From positions 2,728,001 to 2,792,000 of the forward strand of contig NC_058153.1 of assembly GCF_011075055.1 (NCBI RefSeq): a stretch of 64,000 nt of DNA, read 5' to 3'. This document shows positions 9,960 through 23,200 of the stretch, piece after piece. The DNA comes from Mangifera indica (taxonomy: Eukaryota; Streptophyta; Magnoliopsida; Sapindales; Anacardiaceae). The notes under the pieces were generated by a model. It saw nothing but the letters and a program-made list of their open reading frames with translations. It ran no database searches and had not been told where the DNA came from. Both the position numbers and the translations under genes were made by a program. How positions within the stretch are numbered: the stretch's first letter is position 1; the number at the start of each line of letters is the position of its first letter.

Positions 9960-12160
9960 GGACACTAAACCTATTTTTATGTGTAGATCAATCGGTTATT
10001 GGGCAAAGGCACTAGTGTTAACCGTAATCACAACAGGATATCCTCTTGTGATGAACCCCTTAACTTCTCTAAAAGCTTCAGAAGAGGAATTTCATGTGAG
10101 AGAATTTAGAAGAGAGTGAGTGATCCTCTCATGTGACTACTGTTACCTAGTCATAGGAGAACCCCTACGCCAATTAAAAAGCAAGTAAAGCAAAGATATT
10201 AATTACAAAAGGAGGAATTAGAAACATCAATCCATGAAAAAGTTTATGCTAGTAATCAAACACGATAAATCACTCTTAATTTATTCAATATAGTAATTAT
10301 TGGTTTAGTCACTGTATCCTAAGATTTATTTATCTAGCGAAATCAAGTGAGGTTCCCCCATCATTAAAAAAAATTTTATGACTTGTGTCAACCTATGACT
10401 GAGTCTTAAATGACAGGGAAGAAAGAATATGTGTGTAAATATATATATATATTGGTTGATGGATCTGGATAAGCAAGTCTTATTATATATGTCTATTTTG
10501 AATCATTAACAATGTTTAATGCTATCAATAAAATTATATGTACATATTTTTAAGTACATAATTGAGTATATAAATATGTATTATCAGGTAATTGGGTGAT
10601 TTTGAAATAAAGATAAAGTAACACTGAATCATATAAAGTGTGTATACATAGAATTGCTCTATTGCTATTCCTTGCCGATCTTAATGTTAATTATATATGA
10701 AGTTGCATTAAGTGCTCTGTTATATGTATATTTTATAGTCTTTCGCGATCGCCACTTGACTTTCTTCACTCACATGAATTAGTTAGTCATATGGTATGGT
10801 GTGGCAAAGAATGCAGAAGGGAATAATATATAAGGATGATCGAATCTGAATGTAATGCAAGAGTAGAAAATTTACTATAATAATTCAGACACTATGAGAG
10901 TGGAAGCTGTGACAGACTTTGTCTTGGCCCTCAATATTATTGTGGGAGATGACACAGAAGGCCTTGAATTATTGGCAGCCATGAGGTCAGAATAGTTATG
11001 AATTATTGGAGGACTGAATAGAATTATAATAACTTTAAGTTAAATGGGTCTATTCTCTACAGGTTGGTCCATGTGATTGATGGTTCCTTTTTTTAGAGTG
11101 TGAAGATCATAATTATAAGGAATAAGATTTGAATTTAATATTGGCAGGTATATTGTAGTTTTTTCAATATTTATGTTATTTAATATTAGAGTTATTATAG
11201 CGTACAATTAATCTGTATGAATATTTGATTGTATAGTTTATAGTATGTTAAGATTTCAAATATAAAGTATGAAACTTATATCTTATATTAAAAAATATGA
11301 ATTTATGGTGTGTCGTTTATATGGATTTGGACACTGTAATCTCAAATTAATACCAGATAGCAGAGAGAATAATTTGGATGAAGAGATAGACACAAAGCCA
11401 TATGTTCGGCAGGTGTAAGTCACATGAGTTTTGACGTGGAAGAGGCCAACAAGCAAAGGCGATTCAGTAGCAATATGTTTGACAGGCCAGCAAAAGAGAA
11501 GGATTTCTTTATATTTTGGATCGTTACGGGGGAGCAAGAGAGCAACAGGCTCCGTCTTCTCAGTTTAGTGCGGTTCGCTGTAGCGCTCTGCGCACCGCAA
11601 CCTAAAATTAATCCCTTCATGTTATCTCCTGTTCTCGTCCCACATTCTACGCTATTCTCTTCTTGAACCCACAGCTATTATTCAAATTTTGAAGGATTTG
11701 TCCGGTGGTAAAAGCAGGGCAAGAATTAATTACATAATTTTTTTGTGGCAACACTGATACAGTAATCAGACCCACAAATTCTAATCTAGACAATAAAATT
11801 AATGGACATCAAATCCTCTCAAAATCAGAGCAAATAAATTATGACGGGTGTGGTTAAGCGATCAATTTTATATGGTAGAGTCACAAGTGAATGGCCAGCC
11901 AGCCAGCTAATAGCCATTCTGGAATGTAACGAATAGTAGGGTCACCGCCGCCGATGGACTTAAAAAATTGTAGCAGGTTTTAAACTAACTCGATAAAAAC
12001 ATGCATCATGACATGTATATTCAGATAAGAATACAATCGGACACCAACTCTTTAGAATTAGATTAATCTAAGATTTGTTTAGGAATTTCCTTTTTAAAAT
12101 ATATTGGTCTGTTATCTGTAAAGGAAACTCATAACATTCATAGAATATGTAATGACAACC
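9960..12160. other. intergenic spacer
   Basis: No gene supported. It holds a shortened palindromic MITE copy at about 10526-10656 and otherwise AT-rich sequence. A less AT-rich patch at about 11410-11660 has overlapping open frames on both strands (60-84 codons), but no recognisable protein and no splice-compatible neighbours. Confidence 0.5.
10526..10656. mobile_element. palindromic AT-rich MITE-like element, shortened
   Basis: Left end caataaaattatatgtacat, centre gggtgattttgaaataaag, and right part atataaagtgtgtatacata. It matches the family layout but with a shorter right arm. Confidence 0.5.
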
Positions 12161-12167
12161 CTCAGGA

Positions 12168-12475
12168 CTAGGGTTAGATTCGAATTGAGTTTATTTGAGT
12201 TTGAGCTTAAACGTAGTTCAAACGAGCATAAAACAAACTCAATTCAAGTGAGTTCGAGTCTAAAAGTTCAACATTTTTGAGTTCAAGTATCAGAGTGTTT
12301 AGCTCGTCAAGCTCACAAATTTAAAATTGTTGATATAAAACGATATTGTTTCGACTAATATGCATTAAAATGATATTATTTTAATAATGAGTTAAGCTAA
12401 AAGCTCGAGCTAAACTCAAGCTATGTAAATTGAGCTGAGCTCGAGCTCGACTATGATCGAATCTAGCCCTATTAG
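12168..12475. repeat. ACGACGT-type interspersed repeat, copy 5
   Basis: Starts agggttagattcgaattgag and ends gctcgagctcgactatg followed by atcgaatctagccct. The first and last about 15 bases are imperfect inverted repeats of each other, which suggests real element ends. The core is decayed (aaaacgatattgtttcg, aaaatgatattatttta). Confidence 0.6.
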
Positions 12476-12479
12476 GACC

Positions 12480-14150
12480 ACGTTCAACTAGACTAGAAAT
12501 TAGGTCAAGTCAACTGATTTTTAGCTCTCCAAACACGAATTATATGTTGTCCAAGTTACCTTTTTTGGGACAACCCATAGGGATATGGCCTACAAAATTG
12601 CAGATTGTGTTAGACTCGCAAACACTCGGTACAACCTATTAAAAAATAATAGATAATTTTAAAAAATAAATTTTAAATATAAAAATATATAATATAACGG
12701 GTTGCTCTACAAAAACATATGGTTCTGTCTGCTAAGGAGACTACAAAAGTATAGTCAAAGGGACTCTGAGCCATGCCACGCATGTGAGCAAGCATGATTT
12801 GCAACAGGTTGTCATCTGACAACATATCAAGATCTAACTCATAACTTATTTAGTTCAATAGTTGTAAGGTCGGTCATTAGATTCAAAATTTATCCTACTT
12901 GATAAAGTTGGTTCGGTTCCAAATATGGTGATCCGGCTTGGATGGGTTAAATGGGCAAAACATAGAACAATCACTACCGCAAAGTTTTAATTACAAGGGA
13001 AAACAAGAGGTTGAAAACTCTCTTGAATATCAAATGCAGAATCCAAAAACCTTGCCCACTCATTTAAGTATCTCTCAAAACCTACTATGATTTGCAAAAA
13101 GAAGAAATTTATAAACTCAAAGGAACGACCGTTCTAGAATTTTAAGTGATAGTCATTCAAACCAAGAACAAAGTCATTTCTCTAGTCAAACCTATTTTGC
13201 CAAAAGTTAGATGTTTATATGAAACGCATGTTTCCAACACTTGAACACTTGATCTACTATTGGAACACTCATTTTTCACTCAGAACGTCTGTTCTTGAAT
13301 TCAAGTTACCATATTCAACAATTAGAATGTCCGATTTTCTTACCCTTTGTGTTTCCTAGCTCCAAAATGCACTGAATTTTACCTTGGACACGGGATCTAC
13401 GTCTCAATTATCTATTCGTCGTTTATTAATAAGATTTTATGTTAGTTTATGGTTAGAAATTTCACCGATAATTAGGATCTCCACAATGATTATTGACCTA
13501 TTATTTTTGTTGACATTATGATGTATCCATGAGGTTTTGCTCAGTTTAGCAAACCAAGTGTGTGTTCACTTCATGCAGTTCTTATAATACTCTGCCATTG
13601 GATTGAAACTGGTGTAAATTTCCAGCTAAAGGGACGACTGAATGAGTAAACTTAGCAATGCATAAGTCATAACCAATAGCAGCAAGAACAAAAAATCGGA
13701 ACAACAGTTGACACAGACCACGTCAAAGCAGTCTAAATATCAGCACAATAAGAAGCTGTATATAAATTGTTCATTTTTCTCTTTTGTCCATACCTTTATT
13801 AAAGGAGAAGTAGAGGTAAGCGCCAGACATCTCTGCACATTTCAATATGTTATGTGTTTTAGGCTCTCACCGAGTATCTATACTGTACATGTAATGTGAT
13901 CTTCAAGATAACCGTCGTTTCTCGAATCTGCAGGGAATCACCTGAAAATGGTCCTCTGCAAAAACTGCTTGAACAAAACAATCTAGGATATATATAGCCT
14001 CAAACAGAAAGCATGAATTCAAATCCAATCAATGTCATATTAAGATCAATCTCTTTATTTATCTGACGGTTCTCACACAATCTTGGATTTTGTTATCACT
14101 TGTATATTTTTGTAAGAAAAATGAGAGATATTCTATGTTCTAATCTCATA
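12480..14150. other. intergenic spacer
   Basis: No complete gene. Around 13000-13380 the sequence is less AT-rich and shows short inverted pairs such as gaacgaccgttc, as in retroelement flanks. At 13920-13990 an acceptor-like ctgcag is followed by 20 plus-strand sense codons ending in TAG (ESPENGPLQKLLEQNNLGYI). This could be a relic terminal exon, but no partner exon was found. Confidence 0.35.
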
Positions 14151-14159
14151 ATTCGAATT

Positions 14160-14880
14160 TTATTCTATTGCAATGAAAGTACCGCTGTCTCTTCTGTGCT
14201 CTGCTTCACCGTCACTTCCTCTGAAACTTCGTGTTCATAACAACTCTATTCACATTCTCTTTTCTTACAAACATTTTCCTCTTCTTCTTCAAACACTTCG
14301 CATCCCTCATCTGAAAGACTGAAAGGTCTTCCAGTTCATCCAAGCATGACAAGACAACTCCTCATCGTCGCCGTATCCACGTAGACCATCCGATTCATCT
14401 TAGTAACTATCACGAACCTTTCAATTGCAATGTTCAGTCCTCACTCTCGCCTCTCCACCGTTGTTAACATAATCATCATCATTCATCGTCGCTGGCATTT
14501 CTTCTCCACATTGCCAAAGCAAACACCGATTCTTTTGATCCGCTGTCGTACTCTGTTTCTTCTACCTTGTCCTCTTCTCCCAACTCCACCATTGATCTTG
14601 ACTCCTTCAAGCAAGAATGCTAAACTGTCAAGAATTCACGGTCAAACTTCACGATTAAAAAAGTATAGATAGGGTTTTGATTTCGTCGTGTATGCTTTTT
14701 AATTCTCCTTTTTATTCTCGTTTTAGACCTTCGGCTTTGCATCTACGATAGGCTGAAAATAGATCGGCGAGTTATCGTTTGATTTTTGTCGTTTTCATTC
14801 CGAACTCGCCGCCGAAAGTAAACGAGCAAGAACCAATTCCTCTCCAGGGAAAGGACAATTTCCCGCCTAAGAGTTAGTCC
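14160..14880 (+). other. unexplained less AT-rich patch with short open frames
   Basis: Base composition is clearly less AT-rich than either flank. Several short open stretches on the plus strand are rich in serine and leucine (for example HIAKANTDSFDPLSYSVSS at about 14500-14560, ending at a stop near 14622). There is no convincing start, splice chain or known domain. It may be a decayed gene, a leader/promoter area or a captured fragment. Confidence 0.3.
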
Positions 14881-14889
14881 ATCCTAGAA

Positions 14890-17640
14890 AAAATCTAAAC
14901 ACCCGTTTTTATATTAATTATTATTAAAATTTGTAATTAGAGATAAAATATTTTACTCTAAAACTAAAACTTTAAAATTTTATTTTTTTTAGTTTTAAAA
15001 CTAAATATTTTTTCTTTATATTATTTTTACTTTTCTTTTTTTACGTTTCATCTTAAATGGTTTAAAAAATTCAGTTAATGATCGAGAAAAAATAATAGTC
15101 TTTTTTAATAAAAGATAACTCATTATCATTTATATCAAAAAGAAGTAACAAAGATAATATGACAAAAGACAATGTCATCATGGGTGGCAATTTTATGTGG
15201 CTAAATGTGAAAATTTGATGGAAAGTATTGGCCGTAAAAGAAAAATAAACTTTAAAAATAAAATTTAAATTTTTAAAATTTTGAGAATAAAATAAAATAT
15301 TAGTTTATAAAATATAAAAAAATTATAAATTTTAGAATTTACAAATAAAATAATAATTTTATATTTATCTCTAATCAAAAATTTTAATAACAATATCTAG
15401 ATTTTTTAAATTTTAAAATTAGAATAAAACTGGGAGTGGGGGTAATAACCCTCTCGGCTTCCTCTCCCGAGCATTTGCCAGCTCATCAGATCGGAAATAG
15501 AGTCGTGAGTTGTTCTTGGGTCCCACGTTGTAGGGCGACTTTGACCAGATACTAAGACACTCCATAGAGTGTTGATTGGAGCCTGAAACATGAATAGGCC
15601 TGATTGTTGAATAAAATGATTTGGTTACAACTTTACAAGACACCTGTAAACTGATTATAGGTTTATTATTTTAATAGATATTTCTATTCTTTCAAAAGAC
15701 AGCTTTTAGGGTAACTTTTGTTTATGATAATTAATGACATTATGCTGACGAATAGGTTGGATAATAAAATATTATTATAATAAACAATGTAGAGAATCTT
15801 TTGTATTAAAAAAGGTTGTTTGGTTAATTTTAATTATAATTTTTTAAAAATAAAAATTATTAGGGTAAAAATGCTGCAACTTTAAAGTAAAATTATTCTT
15901 CCATCACCCAGCATCATTTATCTATACCATCACCACCATCTTTTCACCATCCATATGACCACTGTCCACACGACCACTTGATGGTAATTGACCAATTGAT
16001 AATTCTTCGATTATTAAGTGTTGTTATCATACAATCGAGATGCGAAATGATTCATACGAGATTGAGATAAAAATGTCAAATTTAAAAACAATCACCTTTA
16101 AATAACCACCTTCCCTTCACCTAACATTTTGTTAATCAAGAGTGGGTGAATAGACTCTAGCGAGTACTATTGGACTTTTCGATTCTACCATTTTTTCATT
16201 TATTATAATTTTATTTTCACCTTTCTCTTCCATCGTTTGTCTTTGATTTGATCTAGTTTAAAATATTAGAATGTCTCAATAAAATTATATTTTAATTTTC
16301 TTTTAATACTGCTACCAAAACAAAGTAACTATTTATATATATTAGTTTTACTTAATAATAACAGTTTATAACCATTAATTTTCAAGATATTTTATTTTGT
16401 GGACAATCTTTTCTTATTCGACAATCTTGTAATAAAAAATTATTCGAATATATCTTAAATATTTTGCTTATATTCATGGGTTTATTTTCATCTGTAATTA
16501 CAATCAAGAAAAATGATTTCATTCTATTACTAGTTAAATTAAATAAACTTTATATCGTCTTTACTCAAGCAATGTCTATAAAAAACTTATGAGCAATATT
16601 ATGTGACTCATTTTGAGTATATAAATTGATACACATTTATATACATTATCATATGATTGAGTGTTATTTTATACTTAATTTAAAATAATTCATTTATATG
16701 ATATTACATGTTAAATGTATATTCATTTATATGTTTAAAATAGGTACCTATAATTTTATTGATAAATATAACTGAAGTTATTTGACTATTCCTAAATCAA
16801 TTTCTTTTCGCATATTTGATATATGCTTACATGTTAGAATTTTTTATTTTATTTTATAATTTTATACACATATAAAGTGTAATTTACATACAATTTGCCC
16901 AACCAAAACATTTTTTCTATTTAGGTTTTACCCGCAATGTTGTCATATTACAATCAAACTTCTTAAAATTAGCTTCGAAAGGCTATGACTTTTTTGATAT
17001 TCTTTCAAAAATTTACTTCATTAACCATTCACAACTCTATTCTTTCGAAAGTATTTGATAAAATTTTGATTATACATAAGAGTTAACTTTTAAAATAAAC
17101 ACATATATACCTGCACGAGCTTGGCGTCAAGATGAGACAAAAACTTTCGAATAGACAACCTTTTCAACCTAATTCCCTTCGTGTCAAACACAAATAATAA
17201 TACTAATGTAAAATGTTTTAGATAACTAATGGATACTAATGACTCTCATCAAACAAGTAAAATTTTAAATTTAATGAATTATGAATTACTCTCAAACACA
17301 AACCTTTTCATTCGGGGATTTTAAATACTTTCTTCGGACTTTTATGCCTTCATTTTGACATGCTTATACTCTATTGCTATATGTATATAGCAATGATCCT
17401 TTTATTATGGCAAAAGGTTTTGAAATGATAAAAAATAGTGTAAATTTTATCCCAGGTTTAAAAACGGTAGGCTCCTGATAATTAACTTTCAGTCAAATCT
17501 TTCAGAAAAGGCAGAGAAAGAATCAGTTGATTGGGTGTGGCGGTAGACCAAATACAAGTCAAAGAAAGGACACAGAACGGTAATTGCAACAGCAAGTGGA
17601 AGCCGAAAACACAGTGGAAATAATATCTATTTACTTTCCC
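14890..17640. other. AT-rich intergenic spacer upstream of the ArfGAP gene
   Basis: No gene supported. Contains a palindromic MITE-like copy at about 16594-16762 and a short less AT-rich patch at about 15420-15600 with overlapping small open frames and no recognisable product. Confidence 0.5.
16594..16762. mobile_element. palindromic AT-rich MITE-like element
   Basis: Begins aatattatgtgactcatttt and ends aaaataggtacctataattt. The arms are imperfect reverse complements around a central cttaatttaaaataattca. Confidence 0.55.
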
Positions 17641-17689
17641 TATATTCTCTGTAAAAAAAAAAAACGTAGGAAAAACAGACTTTGTTAAC

Positions 17690-17902
17690 TCTCTTAGCTG
17701 TACAGAAAAGGAGCCATAGTTACCAAAGGAAGCCTTGAAAGATCTGAAACTCCTTTCTTCTCTTTCGCCGTGTCGACTGAAGTTTATTTATTTGAAGAAA
17801 GTAAGTCTAAGTTCTGGATCTCTATCGGGAACGATCATCACCAGCTGAAAAGAAGCAACCGAAATTCAACCAGCTTTCTTCCTTTTGCACCTTCCGATTC
17901 AG
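17690..17902 (+). other. probable 5' leader exon of the ArfGAP gene
   Basis: A pyrimidine-rich leader-like segment ends at ccgattcag with donor GTTCG at 17903. The coding exon opens after an acceptor (…ttacag) ending at 18301, ten bases before the ATG. A leader intron of about 400 bp, T-rich near its start, is typical of housekeeping plant genes. The true transcription start is not determined. Confidence 0.5.
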
Positions 17903-18310
17903 GTTCGTTTTCTTCTTTTCTTAACGCTTTACTGCGCTTTTACAAGCTTTGATTTGTCAGATCCGTTGCTCTGTAAAGTCCAATTTTGTTATGTGTTTTC
18001 TTTAATTCATGCTTTTTTTTTTTGTGTTTGTGTGGAACAAAAAATAATGTTTTGTTTTAGTTTACGATTCTTTTTCTCTTCTATTCTAATTTAAACAGTT
18101 CCTTTTATGTATGTTGAAATAAAAACACTATAAGATATTCTTTGCTTGATCATGCTGTTGAGCAATCCGACGATGGATTGTTCGGCAATTTGTTATGTTG
18201 TTGGGTGTCGTTTGGAGAAAATTGAAGTAGACCGAATCTTTTTATGCAATTCTGGAGAAAATTTCATCCATTTTGTTTATATCATTGGTTTTATATTACA
18301 GGAAGCTGGA

Positions 18311-20170
18311 ATGGCGAATCGAGTGAAGGAAGAGGAGAAAAATGAGCGAATAATTCGGGGTCTCCTTAAACTTCCTGATAATCGCAGATGTATTAATTGT
18401 AACAGTTTGGTATGTCTTCTCTCCATTGCATCCTTGGTTTTGATTAATTAAATGAAGTACTGGATTTGTACCTTTCATGATAGCATCATTGTAGAAATTA
18501 GGATATATACGGAATTAGATGGTGAGTAAATGTTTTTGTTCTGGTAATGAAAGGAATTCTGTCATAACTTATTTAGGCTTAGCATGGGAACGCTATGTAT
18601 TTGGGGGAAATGAACCAACGGAGTTTTACAATCTTAATAACATATTTGTCAAAGTTGAAAAACACCAAAAGACAATGAGAGGTTTTACTGCTTAGGTGAA
18701 AAAGGCGAGGCAAAGGCTTGACTTTTTAACTTAAGGCTATCAAAAAAATCCATTAAAATTTTCCCAATTCTGTTAGATTTAAAATAACTTATTACTATAT
18801 CAACATTAAAAAATTGACCAGCAACTTCACTGGCAGTCTTAAATCAAATCGACAACTATTTAGCATACCCAAACCTCTTTGACAACCATCTATAAGAGTT
18901 CAGTGACTAACGACCTATTCGATGATCTTAAATCTTTCCAGTAGCCTCTTCGACAAACTTAGAATTTGCCAACAACCTCTTTGGCAATTGTAGAACTTGT
19001 TGTCTACCTCTCGACAACCTCGTAATCGTCAATGATATCTCTGACAATCTTAAACCTCATTAGAGACCAAAAAAATTTTCAATAACCCTCATTTCTATTC
19101 GAAAATTGTCCAAAACCTGCCGAAAAGCCTGAGGTTATGCCACAAACTATCCAAAAATCGCCGGAAACCCTCAAATCTTGTCGGAGAAAGCCTAGGTGAT
19201 AAGAAAGCAAGCTTTTCCAGTCCATAAAGCTTCCCAAAAGCATTGAAAAAGCGCTAAAGGCAATTGCCTATAAACCATTGATTGCCTTGACCGTATTCTA
19301 GACAATGGCTACATTGCCTTGAGTAAGCCTTGCCACGCCTTTGACAAACTATTCTTAACTACTTCTCAAGTTAGGCTTTATATAGACTGATGCTTAATAG
19401 TATATAAGATGCTATAGAATTCTACTGGTGAGTGGGAGACTATGAAGCATTTGTGTGTTGCAACATAATGGTTTTTAAAGTCATCATATAAACTCTTGAG
19501 GCCCAACTAATGGTGGCGACATACTGGAATGAGTAAAGTTTGGACTCCGAACTTCATAGTAATACCATCTCAATCTCACAATTCAAATTTTGACTAATGA
19601 AACTAAACCTCTAATAAGTTTTTCCTTGGAGATTTCTTATATATATTGAAGGATCAACTTAATGATCTTTCTGTCTGCTCCTTATATCTGAAATTTGAAT
19701 GTACATTTACTATAATATAATATCACAGGATCTGAGTTTGTTGTGAAACTGTTCTTCCTATTTGAAGAAGCAAACTCTGTGACCTCTTATGATATTTGCA
19801 AACTTTCTTTTCTGCCTAGCAGGGACCACAATATGTTTGCACAAATTTCTGGACATTTGTTTGCACCAATTGCAGTGGCATACAGTAAGTTTGGACTATG
19901 CTTTTCTTACTATCTGGGATATAAATTTTTTCTGTTTGTAAGTTTCTTTAATATGCATTGGTAAAATAAAATTATTTCCTTGAATATACACGTATATCAC
20001 CGTGTCTCTAGAGAGAGGGTTAAATAATTTTTTCCCAGCTTAACTACTTTGAATATTTCCAGTCGGGAGTTCACACACCGAGTGAAATCAATATCAATGG
20101 CTAAATTTACTTCGCAAGAAGTTGCTGCTCTTCAGGAAGGAGGAAATCAGGTACCGCACTTTTCTTCTTG

Positions 20171-20222
<52 letters not shown>

Positions 20223-23200
20223 AACTTCTGCCAGTTCCTAAGTGATTTATTGCTAATCCTTCCATTTTCTTATTTTGAAATCATATGTATGGTATACATA
20301 GCGTGCAAAAGAAATTTACTTTAAAGAATGGGATCCACAGCGTCAGTCTGCTCCTGATAGCAGGTTATTACTCATTTATATTATGTTTAATTATTTGTAT
20401 TCACAACTATCCCATTTCTTATTTAGTAATTTATTGGCAGTAATGTTGAGAGACTTCGAGAATTCATCAAGCATGTATATGTGGATAGAAGATACAGTGG
20501 TGAGAGGAATTATGACAAGCCTCCCAGGGCAAAGATGGTAAGATGTTAATTTTTCTCTTTTTGATTTCTCTCTAGATATTATCTGGTATTATGTGGTAAG
20601 TGTAATTAAACTGAAAATGAATTCACCATGTTTTGGTTATTTCTATTGTAAGATGGATTTGTCTTCAGTTTTTGTATGAATAATGGCATGTGATGCAGGG
20701 TGACAAGGAAGACTTCTACGAGAAAGGAGTATCCCGAAGCCCACCATATGAAGATACATTTGAGCGTCGTTACAATGACAGGTCTAGTCCTGGTGGTGGA
20801 AGTGATGATAGGAATTTTAGATATGGTTATGATGAAAGACGAAGTCCTGGATATGAGCAAGAGAGTCGACAGTATGGTGATTACAGGAGAAATAGTCCTG
20901 CTCGTCCAGAGATTGTCAATGATTGGCATAGAGATGATAGGTTTGGAAATGGCAAGAAATTTGAAGATCGTAGAATATCTGGTGGAGATTCAAAGCTGGA
21001 AGGCAGGTCACCTGAGCGAACTAAAGATCTAGAGTCGTCTAGCCCCCCCATGGTTCGGCCTGTTAGGGAAATTTTAGGAGAAAATGTATTGCCTCTTCGT
21101 ATAACTGAACCTCCTAAAGCTAATGGTGGCAGGGCTGCTGATGGCTCTACACATACACAGGTGGGTCTTCTTTTAATTTGAGCTCCATAAGATTCATGTT
21201 TGTTAACATGAGTGATTCTGTAGATTCTACTTCTTGTTTCTCAATCTAATAAAGAAATGTCAACAACCCACCAGTAGTTGGCTGTATGGGTGGTTATTCA
21301 TGAGTTAGTTACTAGTAATTCTTTTGAGACATCAAGCTGGTTGTGACCTTCTATTTAATTGTTGAAGTGATCAATGTGATAAACTAGAAATGACCTTTTG
21401 TAAAAGTGTGCAGCACTGCTTCTTGTCATCTGTGGTATTAAGGTTCCTTCTTTTTCCCCCATTTTACACAGATTCCTTGTGTGGAAGGTGATATGGCTAT
21501 GGATGGAAATAAATTGAGAATTTTTAAGGAAAACAAAGGTTCAGCATAAATGATATTTTGATTTATTTTTCCTTCAATATATTTTAATTTTTTTATTTTC
21601 CCCTTTCCAATAAATGTATTCTAATTATTTAATATAACTTATACCTTGCTAGCAATGACAGTATTTTTCAATGCTTCCAGTATTACTTTATCGTAATCTT
21701 TAGAAAATTGTAACTTGTATTTGCAAACTTACTAGTGCGCAACATAGACATTCAGGTAGGATTGCACACTGATCACTTTTATGTGCTATTTTGTGGCAAT
21801 TTGTGTTTCAATTGTTCATATTTCAGCTGTTATGTTGCTTTGATTGAGTCACTAGCACTGTTATGTGATCTCATATAGCAAGATTCACCCCCAAATCTTC
21901 TACGCAACAAATATTGGGAGCTTTTTTCTCTCCACGGTGAATTTTTGAATTTATCATCAGATTACTTGTGCTAATAAATAAAAATTGGATATTGTTTATA
22001 TACTGCTTTGCTATCCTTTATTGTTTTTATTTGATGTTTTTTAGTCAGATAAATCCTGTATGGCTCTCTCTATCTCACTCTCATGTGATTTCAATTGAAC
22101 ATAATGTGTATTTGTCTTTTGACAGATTTATGAATTTGAGGATTCACATTCTATACCTTAATTTTTACTAATCTAGAGATCTGCATAAATTTCAATTTGA
22201 ATTTTTTTCACCTTCTCTTACACTTTCTTTTGCTTTTCTCTTCCAAATTTTCTGGAAGAACTGATAAGAAAGAGATATCAACTTACCATATTGTCATCTC
22301 TGATTTCAGAGAACTGCATCTTCTAGCAGTTTGGGTTCTGCCAATGAGAATGCGGCTGAAATCAAATTGCAGAGTACTGGGAGTTTAATTGATTTTGATG
22401 CTGATCCTGAACCTCCTCCGACTGCTACAGCTACACAAGCACAGCACATTAATCAACCTCAATCTGTTCCACAGTCAGCGACTCATACCAATGAGAACAA
22501 TTGGGCCTCTTTTGATTTTTCCCCCGGGCAAAAAGTATCTCAAGCTCCAAATTTGAATACGCTGGAATCTGTCTTTTCTCTGGAAGTATCTGGAATACCC
22601 AGTAGTGCAGGTGCTCAAACAACTTCATCTGTGGCTCAAGTTGGTGTATTATCGGTTGGTAATAACTCACCTGTTGCACCTGTGGGGCAAACACCATTTT
22701 CTCCCTTCAGTACTGCTGCCCCTGCAGCTGCACCAGTAAGTGGATTTGCTGCATTTCCCTCACCTAATCCTTTGGCAGCTGCACCAGTAAGTGGATTTGC
22801 TACATTTCCCTCACCTAATCCTTTGGCAGCTGCACCAGGAATAACACCAGTATTGGCTGTGAATGCTGGTAATTCCTTTAGCCCGCAGCATCAAGCTGTG
22901 AATGCTGGTAATTCCTTTAGCCCGCAGCATCAACAACATTCTTTTTTTTCTACTGCTGCTAGTCAAATTGTTGCACCACAACTTACAGCACCAGTTCATG
23001 GGGCTTCAAGCCATCAGGTGAGCGTAATAATGTAGTTTCCCCAAATATTTGATGATATTTCACTATAGTCCAGTATTTGCTGAAAATGTTGCTTCTTGGG
23101 TTTCTTGGCAGCCTTGGACTTTGTCTCATGCTCAGAATTCACAAGGGCCTTTGAGTGCACCGCCTGTGCAAGCTCCCCAAATTGTCCCAAAATCTGCAGG

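Noticed and set aside
11283..11666. Overlapping open frames on both strands
   Set aside because: No conserved content; mutual shadows within a slightly less AT-rich patch.
20606..20929. 107-codon frame antisense to ArfGAP exon 6
   Set aside because: Shadow of a coding exon that has conserved content in the forward frame.
21471..21537. Possible extra ArfGAP exon (in-frame segment after a cacag acceptor)
   Set aside because: Family comparison from memory joins …HTQ directly to RTASSSS; the segment has no recognised counterpart and the phase works without it.
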